Assembly (NCBI RefSeq): GCF_002266465.3
Contig: NZ_CP029427.2
Coordinates: 1,676,501-1,740,500, forward strand
DNA: 64,000 nt
Direction of reading: 5' to 3'
From: Bradyrhizobium symbiodeficiens
GTDB lineage: Bacteria; Pseudomonadota; Alphaproteobacteria; Rhizobiales; Xanthobacteraceae
Shown here: positions 53,101 through 62,174 of the stretch, in pieces
How the letters are laid out: each line of letters begins with the position of its first letter
How positions within the stretch are numbered: position 1 is the first letter of the stretch
Notes under the pieces: model-generated
The model's input: only the letters and a program-made list of their open reading frames with translations
What the model was told of the DNA's origin: nothing
The model's database searches: none
Made by a program: the position numbers and the translations under genes

Positions 53101-56100
53101 CAAGCCTGGCGAGACTGACGGAATATCTGGGCGAGAAACTTCCGCCCAATATGTTCGCGGAACCTATCAACGGAACAGCGGAGAACGAACAGTCGCGCGT
53201 CACTATCCGTGATGAGAACTCTGCAACGGTCGCTCGTACCGTCCAACTTTCGCCAGGCGTACAGGTCGGACCAGCTTCCGCCGACGGAGACGCGCTCGCG
53301 AATCTCATGCGGGATCAGTTGCAGGCGATGAACTTACTGTTCGCCAAACAGCTTGAGACAATGCAAGCCAAAGCTCCGGTATTCGTGGCCGCGAATCCTG
53401 CAGTCATTCCTCTGCCGATCCGCCAGCCCGTTCAGGCTTCAGTCGCCTCCCCTCATGCCGTCCCGGCAGCTACCATAAAGCCGCACGGCCCATACAAGCC
53501 ACCGCAAGTCGGCTCGTCGCAAGAGTTGACCGAGCAGCAGGAGACGCACCTCAAGCGGCTGATTGACCGTGTAAATCAACGCACGTCGAAGTCCAAGAAC
53601 CTCACTCAGCAATACCGCAATGTTCTTGCCGACCCCCGCGTCGTTTCGGGATTTCGCGACCTGTGGAAGGAGATGGTCTATCCGATCGTCACCGACCGCT
53701 CGAAGGGATCGCGCATCTGGGATATCGACGGTAACGAGTACATCGACCTTGTGAATGGCTTCGGGCCAATCATGCTGGGCCACCGCCCGGATTTTGTGGA
53801 ACGCGCGATCGAAACGCAGCTCCACGCCGGGTTCGAAACAGGTCCCCAAAGCGCGCTTGCGGGCGAGGTCGCGAAGATGTTCTGCGACATGACAGGTAAC
53901 GAACGCATGGCGTTCTGCAATACCGGTTCCGAGGCGGTCCTTGCGGCGCTCCGCGTTGCGCGGACTGTCACCGGCCGGAGCAAGGTTGTCATGTTCGGCG
54001 GCGACTATCACGGTCTGTTCGATGAGGTCCTGGTGAAGGGCGTCAAGAGCAGGACTGGCGAACCGTCCGTCGCTCCGATCGCACCCGGCATTCCGCGGGA
54101 GAGTGTATCGAACATGGTGGTGTTGGATTATGGAACGGCTGAATCGCTCGAGTGGATCCGCAAGAATGCGGACGATCTTGCTGCGGTTCTAGTCGAGCCC
54201 GTTCAGAGCCGCCATCCTGCGCTGCAACCGGTTGGCTTCCTCAAGGAAGTTCGCAAGATTACGGCGGCGTCTGCCACAGCGCTGATCTTCGATGAGGTCG
54301 TCACGGGTTTCAGGGTCCATCCCGGCGGCTGCCAGGCACTGTTTGGAATTCGAGCGGATCTCGCGACTTACGGGAAGGTCTTGGCGGGCGGTATGCCGGT
54401 AGGTATCCTCGCCGGGACGAGTGGTTTCATGGATGCTCTTGATGGCGGTGCGTGGCAGTTCGGAGATGATTCCTATCCTGAGGTCGGCGTCACATTCTTT
54501 GCCGGCACCTTTGTGCGTCACCCGCTTGTTGTCGCGGCAATGCACGCAGTGCTGGTACATCTCAGAGAGCAGGGGCCTGCACTGCAGGAACGGCTGAACA
54601 AGCGAACTGCGGACCTGGTGCAACGAATTAACTCGGTGCTGCAGTCTGAGAATGTACCGACCCAAATCGAGACGTTCGGTAGCTTCTTCTATTTCAGCTT
54701 CCCCGCCTCGGAACGCCTTGCGAGCCTCTACTATTACTATCTGCGTGATAAGGGGATTCATATCCGCGAGGGCTTCCCTTGCTTCCTCACGACATCGCAC
54801 AGTGATGCGGATCTCGAAACGATCGTTCGCGCGTTCAGGGATAGTGCCATCGCGATGCAGCAGGGCGGCTTCTTCTCCGGGCCCGCAAGTGCCTCTCTAT
54901 CCGACCCTCCTCAGGTAAAGGCTGCCAATCCGGATCCAAACGATCCGATTAAACTGACCGAGGCGCAACGTGAGATATTCCTGGCTACAACATTGGGTAG
55001 CGAGGCGTCCTGTGCGTTCAATGAGTCATTCAGTGTTGGCCTGAGGGGCAAGTTGAGGATCGATCTGCTGCGCGAAGCGCTGAACGAACTCATCCAACGA
55101 CATGAAGCTCTTCGTTTCACTATCGATGCCGAGGGGCTATGCATGCTTGTTCGGCCGGCGCTTCGGCTGGACATCCCGGTTCTTGATCTGTCGTCTCTCG
55201 AGACGTCTGCGCGCAAGGTCGAGTACGAGCGAATTCTGGCTGCGGATGCTCGAATTCCGTTTGATCTCGTCAACGGCCCGCTCATTCGTGCGCAGGTCGT
55301 GCGTTTCGAGCCCGAAGACTCTCAACTGATGGTGTCATCGCATCATCTCGTTTGCGATGGGTGGTCGACGAATATACTCGTCGATGAATTGGCGGCGATT
55401 TATTCCGCCAAAGTTGAAGCAAGGGTGCCGGATCTAACAGCGCCGGCCAGCTTCAGTCGCTATGCGCACGCTCAGCACGAACTACAGCGGACCGGCAAGA
55501 ACGCTGATGTCGAAGCCTATTGGCTAGATCAGTTCAGCAACTTGCCCGAACCGCTGGCATTGCCGACTGATCGCCCGCGTGGGGGGACGAAGACGCATGC
55601 AGGCGCAACGGTGCGGTCCTTTATCGGTGCTGAGGCGCATCAGAAGATAAAGCAACTGGGTGCGAAGAACGGCTGCACGCTTTTTGCGACGCTATTATCT
55701 GGTTTTTATGTGCTTCTTCACCGGCTCAGCAACCAAACCGATATCGTAGTTGGCGTTCCGGCAGCCGGGCAGAGCCTTGTCGAGGACGACAGCAGCCTCG
55801 TCGGGCACTGCGTCAATTTTCTCCCTCTCCGAACCCAAATTGATCCGAATGCCTCGTTCGCAACTACTCTTGGAAGTACCAAGCGAGTATTGCTCGATGC
55901 GTATGACCATCAAGCTTATACATATGGAACACTTGTGCGAAAGCTCGGGGTACCTCGCGATCCCGCGCGGATGCCACTCATGGAGGTTCAATTCAATCTC
56001 GAACGCCTCGGAGCAGGTGCCCGTTTCGCAGAACTCGAGACGGCTGTTGAACCGAACCCCAAGGCGTCGGTCATCCTTGATCTCTTCTTCAACGTGATTG

Positions 56101-58181
56101 AGTCCGAGCGAGGCTTGGTCATCGATTGCGATTACAACACGGATCTGTTCGACAAAGACACGATGTCGCTGTGGATGCGGTACTTCGAAACGCTCTTGCT
56201 CGACGCAGTTCAAGACTCGCAGACGACGGTCGGGGACCTCGCGCTGATGACCAAAGAACAAGCTGCTTTGGTCATACAGAGACTGAATCCGAATTCGATA
56301 GAAGCGCCGTCCACCCGATCGATCGTGGAGATGTTCGAGGAGCGCGCGGCTCGGTCGCCGGATCGGATCGCGCTTCAGAGTGGCCAGAGCCGGCTCACGT
56401 ATAGCGAGCTCAATGCACGCGCAAATCAGCTGGCGCGATATCTGCAACGATCCGGGCTGCGGCCGTCAGCAATGGTGGCGACGAGCTTCGAGCGCTCGCT
56501 CGATATGATCGTTGCGATGTTGGCTATTCTGAAGGCGGGGGCGGCCTACGTACCGCTAGATTCGTCTTATCCACTCGAGCGGCTGACGATGCTGGTCGAA
56601 GATGCCAAGCCTGCTGTCTTGCTCACTCAAGAAACGCTTACAAGCCGAATGCCGGACAGCCCGGCAAGGGTCATTTGCGTTGATAGGGATGCGCCGGGCA
56701 TTCGCGGGGAAAGCACCGAGAACCTGCCGCCTCTCTCTACACCCGATGCTCCTGCCTATGTGATCTTCACTTCCGGGTCCACCGGAAGGCCAAAAGGGGT
56801 TGTGGTCAGCCATCACAACGTGGCGAGGCTGATCGAATCGACAAGGCCTTGGTTTAACTTCGATGAGAGCGATGTGTGGACATTGTTCCATTCGTCGTCG
56901 TTTGATTTTTCGGTCTGGGAGATTTGGGGATGTCTGCTGACCGGCGGGCGCCTGGTCGTCGTGCCGTATCTCGTTACGCGCTCACCGCAGGATTTCTACA
57001 ATCTCCTGGCTGACGAGCGAGTGACGGTTCTCAATCAGACGCCGGCAGCATTCTATCAACTCATCCAGGTCGAGGAGGCCGGACATATCAAGCCGCTGTC
57101 TCTCAAGCACGTGATCTTCGGTGGTGAGGCGCTCAATTTTGCGAGCTTGAGACCCTGGGTCGCGCGCCACGGAGATCGCACTCCGCGGCTCGTCAACATG
57201 TACGGCATCACCGAAACAACCGTCCACGTCACCTATCGCCCCTTGAGTGCAGAGGATATTGCGTTGGAGGCGCGTAGCTTGGTCGGCACGCCGATCCCGG
57301 ACCTGCGCCTTTACGTGCTGGACGCAAGGCGGCGGCCGGTACCGCCCGGCGTGACCGGAGAGATCTATGTAGGTGGGGCCGGCGTCGCCGGTGGCTATTT
57401 GGACCGTCCTGAATTGAGCGACGAGCGGTTCGTCGTGGATCCTTTCGCGACGGCTGTCGATGCGACGATGTACAAATCGGGAGATCTCGCGAGGATTCTT
57501 TCGACGGGCGATATCGAGTATCTCGGTAGGGCCGATGCGCAACTCAAGATTCGTGGCTTCCGCATCGAGCCGGGCGAGATTGAGGTTGCCCTGGTCGAAC
57601 ATCCTGCGGTGCAGCAGGCCACGGTCGTTGTTCGCAAGGACGATGGGAGCGCCAAGCTCATTGCCTACTACGTCGCAAAGCAGGGCAATTCCGTCGCTCC
57701 CGCTGACCTGCGACAATACCTCCAGGATAAGTTGCCGGCTCACATGATTCCGCACGCCTGTGTCGTGATCGATGCCGTGCCGCTCACGATAAATGGCAAG
57801 GTCGATCAGAAGCGGTTGCCCATACCGGACCTCGGCGGCGCGATCAAATCCGGCGAATATGTCGCGCCAAAGACGGCACAAGAGCAGAGCTTGGCCGGAA
57901 TTGTTTGCGAGATACTGAAGCTGGAAAGAGTCGGTATCACAGATAATCTGTTCGAGCTCGGTGCCGATTCACTCCACGTATTCCAGATTACGTCGCGTGC
58001 GGCCAAGGCTGGGTTGCAGATTACCCCAAAGCTGGTGCTCCAGAAACGCACGATCAGTGCCGTGCTGGCCGAGCTCGTACAAGGTCAGCCCGTGGCGCAA
58101 TCGCAAATTATCATACCGGTCGAACGAAATCTGTACCGTGTTAAGCGAGAGGTATCTCGCGGCAGGAAGGCTCACGACTGA
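50097..58181 (+). CDS. Hybrid PKS-NRPS: KS-AT-ACP-aminotransferase-C-A-PCP
   Basis: This 2694-residue megasynthase has: KS (1-430) with SACSTSLL (Cys187), EAHGTGTPLGDP and TNVGHLD; AT (about 535-830) with GHSIGE (Ser633) and HAFHS at 729, which predicts malonyl-CoA; ACP with MGFDSL (Ser974); a class III PLP aminotransferase (about 1185-1595) with FCNTGSEAVLAALR, FDEVVTGFR and TYGKVLAGGMP (Lys1427); C with SSHHLVCDGWS (1749); A with pocket DFWNIGMVHK, the exact Thr code; and PCP with GADSLHV (Ser2625). No ketoreductase is present, so the beta-keto group is left for the aminotransferase, as in iturin/mycosubtilin synthases. It starts at a GTG overlapping the A-PCP stop. Confidence 0.96.
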   Translation: MSNLDPEDTVGEGVAIIGMAGRFPGARSVAEFWRNQLEGIESISQFRTDDKEAVPGHASDARHVNARSIIDDIELFDADFFGIYPREAELMDPQQRLFLECCWEAIESAGYVPDTYPGLIGVYGGSSLSSYFLSRLCATPGFIEKFTSGYQVSNYVEMMGNSLDFLSTRVSYKLNLRGPSFTMLSACSTSLLAVTQACQSLLTYQSDMVLAGGVSITLPQQREYPYQEGGMVSPDGHCRAFDADAQGTVFGSGVGVVLLKRLDDAIRDGDQVHSVIRGFAVNNDGSAKVGYTAPGVEGQASVVAMAHQVAGINPDTIGYIEAHGTGTPLGDPIELAGLTKAFRAATDRKQFCTIGTAKTNVGHLDIAAGVTGLINASHIVKHGVFPPTLHFKNPNSKFDLQNSPFRVAAVRSEWKNDQGLRRAGVSAFGVGGTNAHVVLEEAPKRPGASSSRSKHLLVLSARSPAALERATDNLAEHLRSHPELNPSDVAWTLQEGRREFDFRRTVVADNLAEAVRCLSTRDKLQTRSKTIDAPEVCFMFPGQGSQHVGMGAGVYADEPIFRDAVDRCAEVLRPYLGDDLRTLLYPPAGANESTRRIVTETVVAQPAIFTIEYALAQLWISWGVRPKAMVGHSIGEFTAACLAGVLSLEDALRLVALRGRLMQQLPAGGMLSVRLPEGDLREVLREPLSLAAVNSPSLCVVAGPLDALAEFERELADRKVLRRRLVTSHAFHSAMMDPLIAPLAEAFACTKLSAPKIPYVSGVSGDWITDDQATDPHYWARHAREPVRFSSAVQTIRNSRTILLEVGPGNVTTTLARQHGFPSDQIIVPSLSDGFSGQGDMDALMAALGAVWLGGVRPNWTSVHNGEHRLRVPLPTYPFERKRYWLETPAETGAVTTPPHGNMPHSLTLNSTTEQPMEAANMAPITNSQPALISSATRIDKIHDALAELLHDLSGVEVAATESSATFLEMGFDSLFLTQVAQALQEKFGIKITFRQLLNEVSSLARLTEYLGEKLPPNMFAEPINGTAENEQSRVTIRDENSATVARTVQLSPGVQVGPASADGDALANLMRDQLQAMNLLFAKQLETMQAKAPVFVAANPAVIPLPIRQPVQASVASPHAVPAATIKPHGPYKPPQVGSSQELTEQQETHLKRLIDRVNQRTSKSKNLTQQYRNVLADPRVVSGFRDLWKEMVYPIVTDRSKGSRIWDIDGNEYIDLVNGFGPIMLGHRPDFVERAIETQLHAGFETGPQSALAGEVAKMFCDMTGNERMAFCNTGSEAVLAALRVARTVTGRSKVVMFGGDYHGLFDEVLVKGVKSRTGEPSVAPIAPGIPRESVSNMVVLDYGTAESLEWIRKNADDLAAVLVEPVQSRHPALQPVGFLKEVRKITAASATALIFDEVVTGFRVHPGGCQALFGIRADLATYGKVLAGGMPVGILAGTSGFMDALDGGAWQFGDDSYPEVGVTFFAGTFVRHPLVVAAMHAVLVHLREQGPALQERLNKRTADLVQRINSVLQSENVPTQIETFGSFFYFSFPASERLASLYYYYLRDKGIHIREGFPCFLTTSHSDADLETIVRAFRDSAIAMQQGGFFSGPASASLSDPPQVKAANPDPNDPIKLTEAQREIFLATTLGSEASCAFNESFSVGLRGKLRIDLLREALNELIQRHEALRFTIDAEGLCMLVRPALRLDIPVLDLSSLETSARKVEYERILAADARIPFDLVNGPLIRAQVVRFEPEDSQLMVSSHHLVCDGWSTNILVDELAAIYSAKVEARVPDLTAPASFSRYAHAQHELQRTGKNADVEAYWLDQFSNLPEPLALPTDRPRGGTKTHAGATVRSFIGAEAHQKIKQLGAKNGCTLFATLLSGFYVLLHRLSNQTDIVVGVPAAGQSLVEDDSSLVGHCVNFLPLRTQIDPNASFATTLGSTKRVLLDAYDHQAYTYGTLVRKLGVPRDPARMPLMEVQFNLERLGAGARFAELETAVEPNPKASVILDLFFNVIESERGLVIDCDYNTDLFDKDTMSLWMRYFETLLLDAVQDSQTTVGDLALMTKEQAALVIQRLNPNSIEAPSTRSIVEMFEERAARSPDRIALQSGQSRLTYSELNARANQLARYLQRSGLRPSAMVATSFERSLDMIVAMLAILKAGAAYVPLDSSYPLERLTMLVEDAKPAVLLTQETLTSRMPDSPARVICVDRDAPGIRGESTENLPPLSTPDAPAYVIFTSGSTGRPKGVVVSHHNVARLIESTRPWFNFDESDVWTLFHSSSFDFSVWEIWGCLLTGGRLVVVPYLVTRSPQDFYNLLADERVTVLNQTPAAFYQLIQVEEAGHIKPLSLKHVIFGGEALNFASLRPWVARHGDRTPRLVNMYGITETTVHVTYRPLSAEDIALEARSLVGTPIPDLRLYVLDARRRPVPPGVTGEIYVGGAGVAGGYLDRPELSDERFVVDPFATAVDATMYKSGDLARILSTGDIEYLGRADAQLKIRGFRIEPGEIEVALVEHPAVQQATVVVRKDDGSAKLIAYYVAKQGNSVAPADLRQYLQDKLPAHMIPHACVVIDAVPLTINGKVDQKRLPIPDLGGAIKSGEYVAPKTAQEQSLAGIVCEILKLERVGITDNLFELGADSLHVFQITSRAAKAGLQITPKLVLQKRTISAVLAELVQGQPVAQSQIIIPVERNLYRVKREVSRGRKAHD

Positions 58182-58189
58182 GAACGAAG

Positions 58190-61100
58190 ATGACTGTATT
58201 AGGCGCGATGCAAGGAGGTCTCGGTGCCCCAGGAGCGCCTGGCAAGCCGGATGACGATATACTTGCGTTTCCGCTTTCTCCGGCGCAAAGGCGCATCTGG
58301 CTTGATAGCGAGCGGCGTCCGGGGAATCCGGCGTACAACGCATCGTTTCGCTGGAGCCTGAAGGGACCATTGGATCTCTCCGCCTTGCAGCGGAGCTTCA
58401 ATGAGATTGTTGTACGACACGAAGTGCTTCGAGCCACCTTCGTCTCTATCGATGGCCAGGTCCATCAGCAGATCGCTCCATCGCTGAGCTTGTTGATCCC
58501 TGTGACCGACCTTCGCAATTCGCCGGAAGCGCATCGTGAGGCCGAGATCGAGCGAATCTGCGCGGCCGAGGCTACGAGGCTTTTCAATCTTGAAAAGGGC
58601 CCGCTAATTCGCGTTGGCTTGCTCCGCATCGATGAGTCTCAATACTTCCTGATGTTGACTCTCCATCATATCATCTGTGACGGGTGGTCGATTGGGGTCG
58701 TCATGCGCGAGTTGCAGCGACTCTACGCGGCCATTTCGGAGGGGAGGACGCCGGATCTCTGCCCACTTTCGATTCAATTTCCGGACTATGTCGTCTGGAG
58801 CGCCGAACAGGCGGAGAAAGCGGGCGAAGAAGAATTGAGCTACTGGGCGGATAAACTGCGGGACTATCAACCGTTCAGATTGAAGCCGGATCTGGCGGAG
58901 CTCAGTGAGTTTGCGAAGGGAGCCATACTCTCACGTCTGTTGCCAAGAAGTATTTCGAATTCGCTGAAATCGTTCAACGAACAGTACGGCGGCACAATGT
59001 ACAGCACGACGTTGGCGGCTTGTTTCGCGACGTTGCATCGGTGCACCGGGGCGACTGACATCGCTATGTGGACTCCTTTGGCGAGGCGCAGCCAAACCGA
59101 ACTCGAGAACCTGGTCGGGTTGTTCGTCAATCAGGTTGCAGTCCGGGTGGACCTTTCGGGTGATCCGAGCTTAAGGCAGTTGGCTGCTCGCGTTCGTGAT
59201 GATGTATGGGACGCCCTTGCCCACCAGGCGATCCCCTTCGAGAATATAGTCGAGGCGCTGACCGACGATCAGAAGACGCGAGGCGGGCAATTCTGCTCCG
59301 TCAATTTCGTCTGTCAGCGGGCCTTCGGTGGGGCTGTGGACTCTGAGTTCGATTTTCCCGGCGTCCAAGTCTCGCCGATACCGTCGAAATCGCCGGGTGC
59401 GCTCTTCGACCTCAATTTCTTTCTGGTCGAACGCGCAGAGGGGTGGAGGTTGTCGCTCGAGTACAACGCGGATTGTTACACCGCTGAAACCGGCAATATG
59501 CTGATTGAGGGTTTCGACCGTATTCTTCAAGCCATCGCCAAGGATCCCGATGTGAGTCTATCGGCGCTGCCGTGGATCGGTCCGGTCTCCGATGACCTCG
59601 TTCCATCCGATGATGGGGAGGAGACGAGCGTACCCGAAGTGCCGGCCATCAACGAAACGGCTCTGGACAGCAGTTGCGAGTTTCCGGCCAGTGTCACTCA
59701 GCTACGGTTCTGGCAGCTATCGCGCCTTCGACCAGATAGTGCTGCTTTCAACATGCCGGCATCGGTTCGTATCGCGGGGCCACTCTCGGCCGAGCTTCTA
59801 CAGGAGAGTCTTAGGGTACTCGTGGATAGGCACGAGATCCTTCGAACAGTTTTCAAGGAATCCGATAGTGAGCTCAATCAGGTCGTCTTGAGCCGAGCGG
59901 AATGCGCGATCCACGTCTCGGATCTGCAGACGGAATCCAGGCACGCCGGTTTTGACTTGGGTGAGCTGCTGCGGGACGAAGCGCTCGGGCCATTCAATTT
60001 AGAACGCGGTCCTCTCATGCGGGTGCGGCTGCTTCGTCTAGATCCTGACGATCATGTTCTTGTCGTCACCGTGCATCATATTATCTCGGACGGGTGGTCT
60101 CAGAGCATCCTGCAGAGGGAATTATGGGCGATCTACGAGGCGCTTGCGGCGGATCGGACGCCCGGATTGCCCCCACTATCCATTCAGTACGCGGATTTCG
60201 CCGTTTGGCAGCGAGAATGGTTGGAATCTGAGGAAGCTAACGAGCATCTCGCCTATTGGATGAAGACGCTTGCGGGGCCGCTGCCGGTGTTGGATTTCCC
60301 TACTGATTATGCGCCCGGTCAGCGCCACGCGGTTCGGGGCGCGGTCGAAAGAGTGCGCTTGCCCGGACATCTGGTCGAGCGGCTCAAGGCACGAAGCCGT
60401 TCGGCCAACGTTACGATGTACATGCAATTGTTGGCGGCGTTCGCCATCCTGTTGGAGCGCTACACGGGCCAGCATGATCTTACGATCGGATCACCAAGCG
60501 CGAATCGAAACGCGCAGACGGAGCCCATGATTGGGCCATTCTCCGGACCAATTGCCCTTCGGTTCGATCTGGCAAAACAGTCGACGCTAGATGATGTTCT
60601 TAGGTACACCAGTCAAGTCGCAATGGATGCGCTCGATCATGCGGTGTTCCCGTTCGAGAATATCATGGCGCGACTCAAGATGAGGTCGATCAAGGGTAGG
60701 AATCCACTCTTTCAGTTCTACTTTCTATATCAAACGGCCTTCCTGCAGCGCCGCGAGGCGGGAGAGCTTGCGATTACGCCGATTTCATCGGCCAGCGTAG
60801 GAAATCCTTTTGAGCTGCAACTCGCGGTCATTGAGCGGGACCACGAAGTCTGGTTGAACCTCGAGTACGATCAGGGTCTGTTTCAGTCGGCATCGATCGA
60901 AAGTATCATGTCGTACTATCAGCTTGTCCTGACGGAAATCGCGACCGATCCGGATAAGCTGGTCTCCGATCTGAAAGCGCCCCTGGTTGAGTGGAAGCAG
61001 CGTGTGATTGCGGAAAGCCGCGGTGGCACGCAGGAGCGTCATCAGCCTCGCAATCCAACTGAAGCAAAGTTGTTGATGATATGGGAGAGACTTTTCGATC

Positions 61101-62092
61101 TGCCTACGATCGGTATTCGCGATGATTTCTTCGATTTGGGAGGGCATTCCCTGCTGGCGGCAACGTTGATCGCGGAGATCAAAAGGGAATTCGACGTCAA
61201 GATTGACCTATCGAAGCTTCTGGTGGATCGCACGATCGAGCAACTTGCAGCTCTCGTTGAAAGACGGGACCATTGCCAGCAATCATGCCTGGTTCCCTTG
61301 CGTGCAACCGGAGCAAGAGTGCCACTCTTCTGCGTCCATGGTGGAGGCGGACACGTACTAGCCTATAGTGAACTGGCGAAAGCGTTGTCTAACGATCAGC
61401 CGGTATACGGGTTGGCGTCGCCGGAACTTGATGGTGCGCAGCGGGCAATGACCGTCGACGAACTTGCTCGGCTCTACAATAGTGAAATACGTCGAGTGCA
61501 GGCCCATGGCCCGTATCGCATCTGCGGATATTCGTTCGGCGGTGTCATTGCGCTTGAAATGGCAAGGCAACTGATCGCGGAAGGAGAAGAGGTTCCCGTC
61601 CTTGTCATCCTGGATACAAGCAATTGGGGATACTACAGGCATCTTTCCTTCGATGAGCGTCGCCGCTTCTGGAGCGTCCGGATCATCGATCGGGTGCAGC
61701 GATACTATCGCCGCATAGCGGAACATCGGCTGGATGTTGCGCTCTCAAGTGCATTCTTCTTTATTAGAAAGAAAATGCGTCTGCGACTATGGACGCTTGT
61801 TCAGCGGCTCTCTCGTTTCGTCAATCGTCCGATGCCGGCGCAACTTCGGGACAACATGACGATGTTCAAGGCTATTGCACAATCGTACGAAGCAAAACCT
61901 CTCCCGGTGCGCATCATCCTATTTAGGTCGGAAGAACGTGATCCCGAATACAGCCTGAATCGTTTTTTGGGGTGGGAGCTGGTCGCTTCCGAGGGGGTCG
62001 ATGTTCACGATGTTCCGGGTGACCATCTGTCATTCATGCGTGACCCGCACGTTGCGAAGGTCGCGCTCCAGCTGGATAAGTATCTCAGATAG
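58190..62092 (+). CDS. Terminal NRPS: C-C-PCP-TE
   Basis: This 1300-residue protein has two condensation domains in tandem (about 15-470 with TLHHIICDGWS, HH at 159; about 488-930 with TVHHIISDGWS, HH at 629). A PCP follows with FDLGGHSLLA (Ser987), then a thioesterase (1035-1300) with FCVHGGGGH, GYSFGG (Ser1115), the Asp in VLDTSNWG and the His in VPGDHLSFM. There is no adenylation domain; only an acidic linker of about 30 residues lies between the C domains. The last carrier must therefore be loaded in trans. It begins 8 bases after the hybrid gene stop and releases the product by hydrolysis or cyclisation. Confidence 0.95.
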   Translation: MTVLGAMQGGLGAPGAPGKPDDDILAFPLSPAQRRIWLDSERRPGNPAYNASFRWSLKGPLDLSALQRSFNEIVVRHEVLRATFVSIDGQVHQQIAPSLSLLIPVTDLRNSPEAHREAEIERICAAEATRLFNLEKGPLIRVGLLRIDESQYFLMLTLHHIICDGWSIGVVMRELQRLYAAISEGRTPDLCPLSIQFPDYVVWSAEQAEKAGEEELSYWADKLRDYQPFRLKPDLAELSEFAKGAILSRLLPRSISNSLKSFNEQYGGTMYSTTLAACFATLHRCTGATDIAMWTPLARRSQTELENLVGLFVNQVAVRVDLSGDPSLRQLAARVRDDVWDALAHQAIPFENIVEALTDDQKTRGGQFCSVNFVCQRAFGGAVDSEFDFPGVQVSPIPSKSPGALFDLNFFLVERAEGWRLSLEYNADCYTAETGNMLIEGFDRILQAIAKDPDVSLSALPWIGPVSDDLVPSDDGEETSVPEVPAINETALDSSCEFPASVTQLRFWQLSRLRPDSAAFNMPASVRIAGPLSAELLQESLRVLVDRHEILRTVFKESDSELNQVVLSRAECAIHVSDLQTESRHAGFDLGELLRDEALGPFNLERGPLMRVRLLRLDPDDHVLVVTVHHIISDGWSQSILQRELWAIYEALAADRTPGLPPLSIQYADFAVWQREWLESEEANEHLAYWMKTLAGPLPVLDFPTDYAPGQRHAVRGAVERVRLPGHLVERLKARSRSANVTMYMQLLAAFAILLERYTGQHDLTIGSPSANRNAQTEPMIGPFSGPIALRFDLAKQSTLDDVLRYTSQVAMDALDHAVFPFENIMARLKMRSIKGRNPLFQFYFLYQTAFLQRREAGELAITPISSASVGNPFELQLAVIERDHEVWLNLEYDQGLFQSASIESIMSYYQLVLTEIATDPDKLVSDLKAPLVEWKQRVIAESRGGTQERHQPRNPTEAKLLMIWERLFDLPTIGIRDDFFDLGGHSLLAATLIAEIKREFDVKIDLSKLLVDRTIEQLAALVERRDHCQQSCLVPLRATGARVPLFCVHGGGGHVLAYSELAKALSNDQPVYGLASPELDGAQRAMTVDELARLYNSEIRRVQAHGPYRICGYSFGGVIALEMARQLIAEGEEVPVLVILDTSNWGYYRHLSFDERRRFWSVRIIDRVQRYYRRIAEHRLDVALSSAFFFIRKKMRLRLWTLVQRLSRFVNRPMPAQLRDNMTMFKAIAQSYEAKPLPVRIILFRSEERDPEYSLNRFLGWELVASEGVDVHDVPGDHLSFMRDPHVAKVALQLDKYLR

Positions 62093-62174
62093 CCTTCCGT
62101 CGCGGCGGTAGACTTGCATCTGGGCTGGGAATTCGGGGGAGGCGGCTGCGTGGACGGCCGAGGAGGGGGTTGGG

